Shown piece by piece: positions 1 to 13,500 of a stretch of 64,000 nucleotides of DNA. A program made the translations under genes and the position numbers. Source of the stretch: Molanna angustata (lineage: Eukaryota > Arthropoda > Insecta > Trichoptera > Molannidae); contig OY754978.1 of assembly GCA_963576475.1 (NCBI GenBank), forward strand, positions 19,909,678 through 19,973,677, written 5' to 3'. Under the pieces are notes generated by a model. That model saw only the letters and a list, made by a program, of their open reading frames with translations, had not been told where the DNA came from and did not search any database. Numbering within the stretch: the first letter of the stretch is position 1; each line of letters begins with the position of its first letter.

Positions 1-3000
1 TACTAGGTAAACCTGTACTAAGGCAGTGCAAAATTCATAATATCTTACTAGAGGAAATATGAAACAATCCATACTCTCCATCCATAATCCATAGTTATTT
101 TGTATCGTTTAATGATAGTGTAGATATTGTTTCATTGATCAAACGGGGAAGTTAAGGCACAGGAATATCAAATGTGGACATATTTGATTGGATCATTGCA
201 TTCAATACTTAATGTGTAAAATATCTGTTTTGATTCAAAACAAGTATAAAATCGTACGTAACTAATCGTACTTTGAACATGTCAATAGATTCCGATATCC
301 GACCTCTTCCCCTTCATCTAAATGTGTGTTCCTAGTCCAGTACAAAATAGTGTTTCTCATTGCGTCGTCTATAAATAATCGCATGGTAAATTATCTATCT
401 ACTGAATTGATAACATGTAAACCTCATATTGTGTAAGAGTTTGTCTGTAGTCTCAAGAGATTTGTAAGTTGTGTGTTATACATATTCCGATACTGCGAGA
501 TGCTTCTGAATATAGCGTGTAATTTATTTATTAGATTCATTATTACCGTATTATTATTTACTACATGTGTGTTTAAAGAAGCGAAACTGAATTTTTGGGT
601 GTGGTTTTGGATAATTTTATTACCGTGGATATTTTGTTATAAAACCATTATTTGTTGCCATCATTATTCTACGAGCGTTTACACGCGCTGTACGCCTAAA
701 CTGGCCCGCTTCGGAATTATGTAAAGCTAATCCATATAATGTATCATGGAACGAGAATGATTTTTCTTATAAGCGCTGACTTGTACAAATACAACAGCAT
801 CTTTTGTGTGATCTTGCACTGAATAAGAGTCTTTGTGATGGTATCTAGCGGACAGATGCATAGAGAATTACTATGTCCAATAAGTATGTATATCGAAGAG
901 GAATGCATTACGTTTTCATCCCATACTGCATATATTTACACTAAATCGAAGGCATTGATCGTTACTTAACTATATTCAAAATAATTGCACGAATCGCTGT
1001 TGTATCTACTAAGATAATCTCCACCCTCAATGTGATCTATTACCTATAACTTGTCTCAATTATCGATTGAATATCTACCTCATTTTATCTAATGTATCTA
1101 CCTCTAAAATATACTAAAAACTATAAACCTCCTCATTCATTCCCTTTTCCAATTTTTCCCAGAATATCTTTTCTCCATTAACTCTTTTACCATTTCAATA
1201 TCTAAATATTCTCTTCGAAGTGAATTGTAATTAAGTCTCACTCTTTTAATCCTGAAAGGTGTACTCAATATATTTTATAATAAAGTATTAACTTATTACG
1301 AAAACCATTTATTCAATGTTATTTTATAATATAATAGTTATCTATAATCAGTTATTTGTCTAAGATACTAAGATTGAAGTAGGCACAATACATTTTTTGT
1401 CAATTCAAAATAACACACAATTAACTAGCACACTTATAAACACGTTGTAATCTTGTAAATACTTCAATAGATAGAGTTATAAAATTCTATTTAGATAGCT
1501 CTCTGCAGTCAGGGTTTATTTCAGCAGATAAGAAAAACAGGTTTATTTAAGAGAAAATGGAAAATCAGGGCGTTATATTATCGAATGAAAAAGTGCTCTC
1601 TCTTTGTCGTTTCACAATTTATTGTTTTTTTTTTAAATCTTATTATATTGCTCAGCTTACAGCACAATATATTTTTTAAACACGTAGAAAACCTTGTTGA
1701 CTTTTACATAATTTCAGAATCATCATATTATGTAAGCACAAAAATGTAGCTCTAATTTTCGAAAATAAAATAAATAAATGACTTTTTTTTTGAAAAATAA
1801 TGTTTTTGATGGAAAATTAATAACACCCAAAAAAATATAACTATGTAGGTTTTTTTTATTTGAACAACTGTTTTTATAGTAATAGCTTTCCATTTGAATT
1901 TTGAAATAAGTTATCATGGTCACGATAACGTGTTTTAAAAATTCTATAAAATATGAATTAAAGTTTTAACGAGAATAAAGTACTAAACTGTGGGTTTGTG
2001 AAGGTACCTAGCGTATATACCAGGGAATCCCTGTAAATATTTATGTGTACATGCTTACCAGGGGCGAGACTAGAACCTTCGGACTAGGCAAATCCTGGAA
2101 GAAAATTGGGAAATGTCGAAAATTTAATGTTTTTTTAGCATCGTTGTTCATTTCAGTGGCCACGAAAAATATTTTTAAAATTACATTCCAAAATAATATT
2201 TACATTTGTGGCCCTGTAAATATTATTATAGCAACGTATCTACAAACGGTTTAATTTTTAATCTTGTAGTATGGTTGCAATAAAACAAATAAATATTAGT
2301 TCTTGAATTTCTTAACATAATATTCATAGGCAAGCCAAGATTTTCAGCTTCTATAAGCAATTCCGCAACTGATGCTTACCTGTTACATGGATATAAGTTG
2401 GCAAGTACTCGTAAGTTTAATGAAAAAATATATTGCGTAGGTATGTGGGCAGTTTGTTAATTGAAAATTATAGCGAGGCATGTGCTTCGTCGTCGAGAGG
2501 CGTATTCGGCAAACTAAACATCGAAAAAGTACGAAAAAATGCGACAAAAAAATTAAAAAAAAAAATACATATTCATTATCATCCATCATATCGGTGTTAA
2601 TTGCCTTAAAACGCGATGAGGTAAAGTTAACCTCCGAATTTATTATATTTTGCTGCACGAACATTCCGCTGTGCGATGAATATTTATGGGGCAATCCACC
2701 TGTTTCTGAGGGTGGGTCACATAGCCCCTTTTCTGCCCCTTTTCCGCCCCTCTTTCCGTCCCTTTTCCGCCCTTGGTTCCACGTGCCAGCACTCTCTTCG
2801 AAACTTGCACATCCTCAGAATGTCTATTCATTCTCAAACCGGCGAACATGGTTTCACGTGTGACATAGTAGTGACAACATCCAGCATACCTTGTTAACTT
2901 TCTTCTACGAAAAATATTTTTGTAAAGGCTCTTTTTTTCTCTACAATTGCACGTAATATAATTTTCATTACTACTTCATAACAATCATATTATATAAAAA

Positions 3001-4255
3001 TAATAGATTAGTACGTTACTAGTCTTAAAATCGGTAAACAAAAGTAAGTCGCATTCCTCACTTAATTCTTACCGGACTTTAATTATAGGCAAGATGTTGT
3101 AGTGTTCAAACGTATTGTCGAAGCCAAAATGCCATCTTGTATGATGAAAACGTGTAAAGTTTACACTACAACTGTAAAGGAATGACCAGATATATAATTT
3201 AATTCGATAATTAATATATTTATATGGATTTTTGATACATAGTTATTTTTATTTTGACTAAACAAGAGAGTAGTCGAGTCATATTCGCTTGTAGAGCAGA
3301 GGGATTCTGCTGTATTCGCTTTTTCACGCAGCAATAACTTAATATAGGTAAGTTCGTCTCTTTATCAGACATTATTTGGTGTGAGAGACAATTATTATAA
3401 TGTGATTGCACTTGAGTAAAAGAGATAACATTATGTCTGCAGTGTGTGTCTATTATTGTATTATCTTATCTCTTTTCACTTAATGTATTCTGTCGTGTGT
3501 GCTCTTTCTTGTGACATTGTACAAATTCGTTATACTGTACCGTTTTTTTAGAGCGTTTTGTTTTCATATAATGTGCCTATATATAATATGTCATCTACAG
3601 ACCTAGATACTATGTTTTCGGTATATCACAAAAGTATTTCCGACATAACTGGTTCTTTTTTCTCTGGTACTTAAAGACGGGAAAAAATAATATGATGATG
3701 TGTTCTTTTCACCTTCAACGTATTATTTAGTTATACATATATTATAATAAAGTTTCAGTATTTAGTATACTCTAAGTCGTTATAACATCACACAATTCGT
3801 AATCTTTCCAGTTTACTCCTAAGTTTCGCAATACTTTGTTAATTTAATTTAAACTCAAGAACTTCAGGTACCTATTTACGCGAAGTTATATATTTTAAAC
3901 TAACACAACACAAAAAGCTGAGGTATGTTAATACAAATTGATATTATTTAATGTAAGATAATCTATGTGGAATTGAATTACAAAACTGTTTTAACATTAT
4001 TTGACGTATTCAGTATCTTGTTCTTTGTGAATCAAATTCTATATTTGATATAGATTATTATTATTTTTATTTTAAATTCATTATATTCAGTTGCCAGTCT
4101 CAAATCTGTTTCAATTTGGTTGAACCACACCGCCCCATCGTACGTCTATTAGTGTTGTAAAAAACTTGTACCTATGTGTTAGCGGAGTACATAATTGACC
4201 AATATAATATACTATATACTGTCAATTACTCTCCACACGTATAAAGCACACAGCA
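1..4255. other. AT-rich non-coding DNA
   Basis: No supported gene. Open frames are short, overlap on both strands and look like chance. A pyrimidine-rich run of CCCCTTTTC-type units lies at about 2720-2780. It explains the overlapping short open frames there and is simple sequence rather than coding. No tRNA, splice-bounded exon or transposon end was recognised. Confidence 0.6.
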
Positions 4256-4720
4256 TATAGCACACACACACACATTGTGATGAAACTTTCAGAATACAAT
4301 TTCAGCATGATACTAGTTTATTTTACTTTATCGATTGTAGACTAAAGTAGGTACTCGTTGATTATTTTCAAATTTTGTAAATATGTATATCTAATACTCG
4401 CTTACACCCCATTAGATTTTGAAGGATATGTGAATAGCGCTTCTCAATTTTTTTAACTGTCAAATATTTCAAAGTGACCCCAAATTCAGGAAACATAAAA
4501 TTTGAATTTTTTTTTCAAATTTGTAAAAAGGCACATCACTTTCATAAAATGACATTGAAGAAATATCAAGTTTACGTAATAAAATAATTAAATAAAAAAA
4601 TATTGTAAAAACTCATTTTATAAAAATATTAAATATTCCATACAATATTTTAATACTTTGTGGGGTGACTTGCGACTTGGTAGTGAGGAGTGTAGCGTTG
4701 GCCACAACCCACTCGTTTTA
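4256..4720 (+). repeat. dispersed repeat family D, copy A (5' part inverted)
   Basis: One of four copies of a non-coding element of about 0.5 kb; the others are near 12984, 31932 (minus) and 44359. Shared landmarks in order are GACTAAAGTA, CCCCATTAGATTTTGAA, AGTGACCCC, ACTTTCATAAAATG, CTTGGTAGTGAGGAGT and GGCCACAACCCACTCG. In this copy the first 60 bases or so (CA-rich run, then GATGAAACTTTCAGAATAC to GCATGATACTAG) are reverse-complemented relative to copies B and D, while the rest is in normal order. The copy therefore suffered an internal inversion. Class unknown; there is no coding capacity. Confidence 0.7.
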
Positions 4721-5137
4721 TTAATATTTTTGAAAGACGGCACTTGAAAATCATGAAATATATTAGTTGCAAAGTTGTGATTTTTTTGTGGAGATAAATA
4801 CAATACCCAATAGCTGTATGGCTTCATCTGTACGTATTCTACAGCAACTCACATAATTTTCATCTTTCACTAGGCTATGTATAAATTATTGAACTCAATG
4901 CGATTAATGATTTCGAATACTTGAGTATGATTAAATTATCGCCTACGTTGGTTTATCCTATTCGAATATTCACGAGTCTTGGCTCAAGAGCATGAGCATA
5001 ATCCCTAAAAAGACTAAATTCAACATTGTTTCAGTTCTCTGTGAACGATTCTGAATTATGTTTGGTTCATGTTATTATTATTTGTTATCAATGAACTAAT
5101 TATTATTATGTGTGCATAACATTCGGAACATTATTGT

Positions 5138-5191
5138 AATTCGTGCAAAACGTGCACTTCGAACAGAAGCGTGCACTCGTGTGCACGAATT
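5138..5191. repeat. imperfect inverted repeat
   Basis: AATTCGTGCA on the left is answered by TGCACGAATT on the right, and an inner GTGCAC appears in both arms (5155 and 5172 areas). As RNA or cruciform it would form a stem with bulges. Function unknown. Confidence 0.5.
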
Positions 5192-5383
5192 CAACACTGA
5201 AATTTAATTTTTTTTCGGTTCCACAATCCCGAATCGTGGCCCTATTGAAGAATGCTTATTAAAATAACTTATACGAAACATTCACCGTAAATATCAGATA
5301 AAATTATCAAATTACATAGGTTCTTTATTGTTATTTTACTGTTTTTTTTTCGCGTTAGGTATGTTTCATCAATAATCCAATAG

Positions 5384-5431
5384 TTCTATCACATCTAATT
5401 ATTACAAATTCTATCACATCTAATTATTACA
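5384..5431 (+). repeat. 25-bp tandem duplication
   Basis: The unit TTCTATCACATCTAATTATT followed by ACA occurs twice, starting at 5384 and 5409, with no mismatch in the shared 23 bases. It looks like a recent slippage or repair duplication. Confidence 0.85.
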
Positions 5432-8400
5432 CCAGAGTCTGACCAGACAAATAATGTACCTACATTGTTTTCGTAGTTTTTAGCCCTTTCTATTGATTTC
5501 TACTTCTCACTCTAAACTTGTAATTCAGCATAATTAAATAAGTATTTGGTACATAGTTCGGATAATGATCTCTTTTATTCCTTTTACGTGTGTAGGTAGG
5601 TACTTATTTAAGTAAGTATAGATAATGAATCGTGTGAGAGTAATAATTCATTACAGGAGTTGCTGCATTATCATATTTATGTAATATTTTATATTAAAAT
5701 GTAAAATGTCTATTAATATTCTTATTTTGTTGAATACCTGTTGGTATGATAGTGGATATTCTTTACCTAGCCATATAATTATATTCACAGTATGAAAGTG
5801 GGTAGGTACCTTTGCGTACTGTATTTAATAATCACGTTTCATAGTTATTTGAATATACAGAAATTATTCGTCTCGTTGCTGGCAACACTAAAATTATTCC
5901 CCCAAGATTAATAATGGTTTTATAGGGCACATAAAATAACGTTAGAATATACTTATCTATCTATAAATGTAAATCATCACCCCTGTTTTAAATCGATTAA
6001 GTCATATCTAGAGACTCGTAACAGAGTATTCTATATATTATAATAATATTAGTATAAAATTAATTCGATACATTAAAATCGATATCAGCTCCATGATATT
6101 GTTTAGGTTTATTTTGATTTGAGCATATTGAACCTTTCAATCTGTCCTTTCAATTGAATATTTCCCTACAATTTGTTAAAGCTTGTATTGTACATATATT
6201 CAGTAAAGTAAGAATTTTCCACTATTTTTACAAAATGCTCGGATTCTCCAAAGAAGGTACCGCGTGACAGTTGCTCAACTCAGGTGGAGTGAGCGAGACA
6301 ATGAAGAAAAACGATAGATTAACCGAGGAGTTAAAATAAGATAAGCGCACGGAAAGAGTTCTGGCCGAACTTTTGACATCGGCTCACTTTTTATCGCCTC
6401 TCCTATGCCGAGTTAAGGTCCTCCATCTTTTAATTCCGCTACACTTACCTAGGTAGGTAATCCACCTACAATTTTCGTTTGTAAAAATGAAAATTTATAT
6501 TCACCATGGGAGCCATAGTCGTAAATGTTGAACTCTGTTTATCTTAATGTAAAATTCTGCGACATGAAATTTTTAAACCGCCGTAATTCAGAATTCTTCC
6601 GTGACGGAACCATTTATATTTTGTTCGTTTTCAAACTATTTAAAACGACGCTTAACTTTCGTGAGTTCACAAACGGTCGTGACATTGAAACATTTCAGTG
6701 AGTGAAGCAATTAATTAAAGCGTCATATTATCTCTGTTTACTTTATCCAAATACATATCGGTTTATTACTTTGTCTATTTAGTATTTTTCTCAGAAATTC
6801 CATGTCCATAATTTGATATTCACAGAATGGCGGGCGATTTTACAGTGTGGCTTGTTAGATTCCAAATTGTTGCTTACGCCCATGAAATTCACTTAGTTTT
6901 CATAATAATTTATTCAGTGTTCTCTGTAATCACGACACTCGATATTATGTCTAGCAACACAATAACAGCTCGAATGAGCACGTTTCGTTTTTCCATTCCT
7001 TGGAATAAATTCCCGCACATCCGAATATCTTTAATTGACCGCTTTATCTACGAGGCAAATTAGTTACAATACAAAAATTACTTAACCGATTAGCTCGTAA
7101 TAATAAAAGTGAAGCCGTTCGCAGCTTCCAAGGTTCTCTTTCGATATAAGATCTGTTATCGATGTATGGTAACTGAATCATACAGTTCGATGTTGGTGTT
7201 AATTGATAAAAATCTCAATTCCCCACATTACCTTTTGTCTTACAGAAGCGCGCCGTTTATGATGCAAATCTTAAGTATTCTTGCCTTTATTGTTACGCAA
7301 CTCCAAGTACGTAGGTACTAAGCACTGCCGCTTAACATTACATCGATGGGTGAGGCCAGTTCAAACGATCATATATCATGACATTGTTTAACATTATACT
7401 TTGTTGTCTGTTTTCTTCGCCTATTCCGCGCATTCCGGTTCATAACATAATAACGTTTCAGAGAAAATAACAACAATCATTATTTTAGCTAGCTAAGGCA
7501 CTCTCGGCTATTCTGCTGGGATCATCGACACAGTAGATAAACTTTACAGGTCACCTTCACGTTAATGACTTTCCGAAATGTTTAGTAATATATGTAATGT
7601 CAATACGCGACGTCGACGTCTTTTTACGAATCGACACAAATAATTATTAGTATTCTATCTGGTCGGGGGAAAAAAGTAGGGTCATGAGGATTTTGAAATA
7701 ATATATTATTGGATATTTTAGGTGTATTCCGCTGTATCGGCAATAAACCAACTTTACTGTTCAATAAAATTTATTAAGCGTTCATTTTTATATCTTTCGA
7801 TACCCATTAACTTTACACCACTTTGCACTCTAACTGAGTAATATTATTCTTAGTTACCTGGGTTTTGGATTTTTTATAGTGTATTTTTGGACCCGGCGAG
7901 GGTGTGTTATTGTATTATTATTATCATAAATCGGCGGTTACGTGGAATATGTAATGGTCCAGGGTTTCGGACAAAAGTTTTGAGCTTTGGTAGAGAGAAA
8001 ACCGCCGAGAGCCGAAATCAAGAGTTTAAGATGAAAGGAAATGTCATTGGTATGTTTTGACTTACCTATAGATGATAATATTATGTGCAATGTAACTTGA
8101 TGGGGTCCCTTTCAAAGGAAAAGTGGGTATGCCAATTGAATAGGCAATCTCCCTAGTATTGTTAGATACAGTACGCAAAGCAATTTAATTGTCATTAGTG
8201 CTTGGATTAATTCAGTCTACTCTCCTCGTGCAGTCGGAATTGGGATTTGGGCCGATATTAATGAACCGTTTGGGAAATGGTTTTTTTCATTCATTCGTAA
8301 ATACATTCCACGCAAATAACGAATAGTTTAACTGGCCACCATGATTGATTGAACACGGGATTGTAGCTTATTGCCTAGTTCAAATTATATACCTTATAAA

Positions 8401-10059
8401 AGTTGCACGCTGATTGCAAATTGGAGATTTTTTTTTTCGTTGTTCTCTAAAATATGCACCCAATAAATTTTCACCGTGGTATTCGTGCACAGTCAACGCG
8501 AAAAAAATATGGTGTTTCCTAATTAACGCTGGACAATATTCTACCTTGTTCAAAGAATGATCGGTTTATTTCTATCTTATTAATAATCTTTCTAATAATA
8601 ATAATGATTAGTTATTTTATTAATGTATCCACCTATTTTACTGCAATTCGCATTTTAATCATCATTCACAACTTTTCTTTTTATTTTCTTCGGTTGTTTG
8701 AGAAACGAATTCGATTAAAAACAATTGTATTCGATTTAACTTTCTAAGTTATAGAAACGCTGTACGGAGCAGGACCCCGCTGAAGTTAAAATTACTCGAC
8801 CAGCGTTTTTCAACATGTCGAGTAGTAAAGATTTTGTTTTATTTATTTATGAAAAACAAATAGTTCATTTCACCAACTGACTAAAATATTCACGCAACAT
8901 GTATAATATATTGGAATACTTCAAATAACTAGCTGCATATTAAATTTAGCATTAAAACTAAACATTTCTAAATACGTGCTTTTTTACATAATGGCGTTAA
9001 CATTGGTCATTCGTCATTTATGATATATTTTTATAATACAATTTCTTAAATCTCATGTCTCGCATTCAGCTTAAATCCAATCCTGATCATTTGAATTCTT
9101 ATTAGAAAATAATTGCTTTATTTAGATGTGGAAGGATATCTTTAAAACACGTTTCAACGTGGTACTGGAACGGGGGTAAAAAAAATGTTTACCGAAAATC
9201 AAAAACATCAAACCCAATCTTTGACAGAAATACGGTTCAAAGTTGTTGGTGAGGAAACAAAAAAAGGATTCTTTTAAATTCCCCGAGATCAACCCAAAAG
9301 CAAAGAAAATTCAGAATCTCTTATATATATAGAGTGTGTTTACATAAAAGTTGGGGAGAACTGATTTCCGTAGAGCAATGTAAGCTAAAGTCGTGTGTGG
9401 GGTAGTTGAAGCTAGAGGGAATGTAGGTGAAGCTAGGAGGGGCTAAGAAAAAATAAAAGAAGATATATGATTGGGAATGTGCGGGTAAGGATTTTTTTGC
9501 CCCCAGAATACGTACAAAAGAAAGGCGCACCAATCCGTTGGCTATTGGACATCATTCTCCTTCAAAAAGAAAACGTTTATTTCTTGGAAATGAAAAAGTT
9601 TTCTCGCAATACAGATCAGCTGGAGCGTATGGGAAAACGATTTATTTAACTTGCAAAGACTCCGGTCCTACATTACCATAATACTTACATCATAAATAAT
9701 ATTACGAGCGCAAAAATGATAATATTTTTAAGAAATGACATTTTTATCAAGGACACATCAACAATATTGAATTAAATGAACCGATATTTGATTCTATAGA
9801 ATTTTATAATAAACTGCCAAATATATCGTTCAACATCACAAATATTATTAAATTTCAGCATCAATACCGATAATTCTCAAAATACATAAAGGTGTCTACT
9901 TATTGCCATTCATCGTAGTACCAAAATTGACGTTTGCAAATGAAACCTGGACATGACAATAAGCGCACGAAAGCAAAAAAAATGCAGTTGAAATGAGATC
10001 GCTAAGACGAATTTGAAAAAAAAAAACATGTATCACGGGGTACGAAACGAGGACACAAG

Positions 10060-10330
10060 GAAATAGTGTAAGATGAGGAAAGATGTGATCCATAGAATGA
10101 AAGTACACATACCGAGATGGTTTGGCCACTTGGAAAGAATGAATGAGGATAGCCTGACGAAGAAAATATACAAGGCGGATCGGAATGGTCGGGGTCACCC
10201 AAGGTAAAGATCACAAGAAAGGAGGAAATATAAGAAGCGTGAACAAGAGACGAACACGTATAAGATGATCTATAAGAAAGTTGACGAGTGTGCCATGACA
10301 GGAAATGTAGCGTTCGGTTCTCTCTGCCAA
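10060..10330 (+). pseudogene. RTE-type LINE relic, C-terminal end (family RTE-b)
   Basis: Read on the + strand from about 10101, the conceptual translation starts with the RTE C-terminal signature PRWFGHLERMNEDSLTKKIY, followed by KADRNGRGHPR and then a stop. A downstream piece (about 10300-10325) matches the DNA of two other copies at TGGCGTTCGGTTCTCTCTGC-like sequence, which encodes the WRSVLSAY-type end. RTE elements are non-LTR retrotransposons with endonuclease and reverse transcriptase; only the extreme C-terminus is left. A stop and frame loss show it is dead. It belongs with the copies at about 29995 and 62445. The opposite-strand open frames here are shadows of this relic. Confidence 0.75.
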
Positions 10331-12983
10331 CTCGCAGATTCTTTAATTTCAACACCGCACACCATATCGTATCAATCACTCACTTAAAATATTTTCAAAA
10401 TTTGCGATAAAGTTTAGCTAACGATATTATGTCTCCAAACGTTCTGAAATTCTGCATGTGATTTTAAACATAGCTCGGGTATTATTTGATTTTCTCCAAA
10501 CGTTGCCACCGATGTTGTTAAAAAAATACATAAGGATTATGTAAATTGGTTTTTGGTTTATTTCGATTACAATCTCAATTTTCTTTACCAACGCATTCGG
10601 CAATAATTGAAGTGCTACCGTCGAACGGTCTGACTGCCAATTAAAGCTCTATATTAATTGATGCTTTTGTATATATACCTCGTCGAGAAATGTTTGTGTG
10701 TTTACCCGCTGCTCTAATTCCTTTTTAATAATTTTTTTTCAGAATTAATTATACGCGGTGTGATTTTTTTCTTAAAAAAATACCATATTAACGACGCCAA
10801 CTCATTGGATGATATTATTAAAGCGTATTTTAATAGTATATTATTAGTATTTTAGTATGTAACGATATTACTTAATCTTATGTTATCAGTCGCTCGTACT
10901 TAATCTCGAGCGATACAAAATATATATTGTACGAAGATATGGATACCCGGAGACCTCTAATTAGTTAAACAAATTTTTCTCTGTATTTTATTTTATGTAG
11001 ATGAATGTAAATTCATCATACCCAGAATAAACAGCGTCCGATTTAATTGTTAGATTTTTTCTTAATTTTAAAATTACTCTCATAGATCTGTGCCCCCCGT
11101 TGAATAATGCACGTGTAACGTTAGGTATAGGAAACTATGAAATGTACTTTGAAAAATATGTTTGAAATGGTGCGCAATTCTTTGAACTTTATTCTCATAA
11201 TACATTATTTTCCTTGATGATTTTTTTTTACAGTAGGTGTTTTCTTTTCAGCCTCGCGGATATTGGCATTGAATCTATTCCATTTTATTAGATCATTCGT
11301 ACAATGAGACTTTAACTGTGTGCACCTCCTGAGTTTTCCTAATGAGAATATAAGGGTCTTATTACGTGAATGTTTTTAAGAAATATGTAAGAAGAATTTG
11401 AGATCTCTCACTGTAAGAAGATGGCAGTACAGCACTTCAACTTTTCTTATATTTTTCTTTAAATAAAACTCTAATCGGAGATAATATCTTTTAGTTTTTT
11501 TTCATCGAAATCGCTTATACTAAAATGTATATAATTATTATGAGGTGTTTTCCTATTCATAAATCAAATATGTATGTCATTATGAATATAAATTTATTAA
11601 TTCAGTTTTGTTTTGATACAATCGTGAATCATATGACACACATTAGGTTAGTGAAATTATAATTATATTTTATGATAATATATAAGTACCTAGGTAGCTA
11701 AGTGTGTAGGTGTTTGTGGTCTAGATTTAGTAAACAGTTGGTTCACAGGTCATTAAAATCAAAACGAATGATTAATCAATCGATCGTCCTCATCCATGAC
11801 TTACACAAATACGTTGATTTTTAAATTATATTTTTCATCAAGATTTTTAATTACACCACGCGACCTATTCCTACATTGATCAGCCAGTGTGACGGTAGTG
11901 TATTGAATTTAGTTGCAAAAGTTTTTTGTATATTTTGTATTTCGTTGATGATAATATTTTTATACTAGAGTTTATATAAAAATAATTATAGGCACAGCAC
12001 AATATATAGGTATATTTATACGGTGCATGTATGAAATACTGCTCAGTTCTACCCCGTTTCGGCAAAAAAATATGTTCATTGTAATAAGGGAGATAATAAT
12101 GACGAGAAATTATAGTCAAATCCTTTTCATATATCCTTTAGGCTTCAAAATTTCCTATAGTTTATGAAAATAGGTAATACATGATTTCATTTGGGCAGAA
12201 TATGGATTTAAATTACATTAGATTATAAACGTAGGTCCAGCTCAGGTAATAGAGTCAATGTAGATAGGTACTTAGCAATATTTAATTCATGAGTCTGTAT
12301 TATAGGGTAGATATATATGTATATATTCACTTCCGGAGGACATGTAGAGTCCAGGAAATGGAAGAGGAGATAAATCCAATAATGACACATGTGACCATTA
12401 AAGTATTACCGTTACGCTTATCTTCGCCATATATATATATACACCACCATGATATATGTAGGTATACATTCATTATATATTGTACAACATACTGCATTCA
12501 TATGGAAATAGTACACATTCATCTACATACACAGAACGACCCTTTTCGCAGTAAATGTATGTACCTATGTAGGTACTCATTTAAAAGCTATCAACAGTGT
12601 GTTAATAAATTGAATCGTATTTTTGCGAACAAAAGTATTTGACAAAAAAAAACGTATTTTTAGACTGTTGCACAAAAGTGACTCTGGTCACGTTCATCTG
12701 AGCTCACTCAACTAAAACAACACTTTTTGGCTTCAAGCTGAATCATGGAGGTAATAATGAAAAAAACATCTTGTCGATTTTGTATTAATTTTTTTTTGGA
12801 AAAGGGTTTCGATGTTAAAATTCGTACAAAATGCATTTGAGTTGAGATTTGTAGGTAGGTTCATACCATTATTTTTCATTGAATGGAAACTGTATTTTTG
12901 ATTCTGATTCCTCGTGTTATTTTGACCTCGTGTTATTATAACGGGCATTTCAAATTTTATATTTTATATGAAATTTGAAATGA
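10331..12983. other. AT-rich non-coding DNA
   Basis: No supported gene. Several poly(T) runs and TAGGTA words (about 11690, 12255, 12465, 12560) occur. A TTTTTACAG followed by TAGGTG near 11228-11240 resembles a splice acceptor but has no exon behind it. The 117-codon frame at 12289-12642 is rich in I/Y/H and contains an (AT)n run; I regard it as chance. Confidence 0.55.
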
Positions 12984-13500
12984 TACAGTGAGAAGTTATG
13001 ATTTCGAATATTTAAGGCTACTTTTTTATTGCAGATTATCAACTAGTATCTTGCTGAGATTGTATTCTCAAAGTTTCATAACAATGTATCTGTGTGTGCT
13101 GTGTACCTACTATGTGCTATGTACGGCGTGTTTATTTTACTTTACGATTATAGACTAAAGTACCTATTCATTAGATTCTTTTCAAATTTTGCAAATTTGT
13201 ATATGTAATAGCCGCTTAAACCCCATTAGATTTTGAAAGATATCTAAATAGTGCTTCTCATTTTTTTTTCACTGTCAAAGGTTTCAAATTGACCGCAAGC
13301 TCAGGAAACTTAAAATTTGAAAATATCATTTTCAAATAAGGTACATCACTTTCATAAAATGGCATTGAAAAATTATCAAATTTTCATAATGAAATATTTG
13401 AATAGAATATAATTTATCAAACTCATTTCATGAAAACGCTGCAAAATTTCTATACAAAAATTGAACACTTTGTGGAGTGACTTGGTAGTGAGGAGTGTCA
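12984..13500 (+). repeat. dispersed repeat family D, copy B
   Basis: The copy runs from AGTTATGATTTCGAATATTTAAGG through TTATTGCAGATTATCAACTA and the shared internal landmarks to CTTGGTAGTGAGGAGT at the right end. It has the uninverted 5' part (ACTAGTATC..GCTGAGATTGTATTC, then a GT-rich run) that copy A carries reversed. The right end stops just after AGGAGTGT, so the GGCCACAACCCACTCG tail of the other copies is absent. It is non-coding, and the element class is unknown. Confidence 0.7.

Larger units (their letters stand above)
4721..9999. other. AT-rich non-coding DNA
   Basis: No supported gene. It holds a GTGCAC-rich stem-loop (5138-5191), a 25-bp tandem duplication (5384-5431) and several TAGGTAGG words (about 5597, 5800, 6450). 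A somewhat GC-richer stretch at 6240-6480 has no long open frame and no recognised motif. The short open frames (6827-7063 and 7109-7321 on +) have no recognisable similarity. Confidence 0.55.

Noticed and set aside
473..724. 83-codon + strand frame, hydrophobic, near the left edge
   Set aside because: Low-complexity I/L/F/C content, no family motif and no supporting context; likely chance in AT-rich DNA.
2370..2395. Minus-strand ratchet site at GTAACAG/GTAAGC
   Set aside because: The sequence before the AG is not pyrimidine-rich, so it does not meet the ratchet pattern.
2383..2863. Overlapping 103- and 127-codon frames on opposite strands
   Set aside because: They overlap each other and run through a simple CCCCTTTTC tract; neither shows a domain.
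12289..12642. 117-codon + frame
   Set aside because: Dominated by I/Y/H from (AT)n and TAGGTA words; no domain or exon signals.
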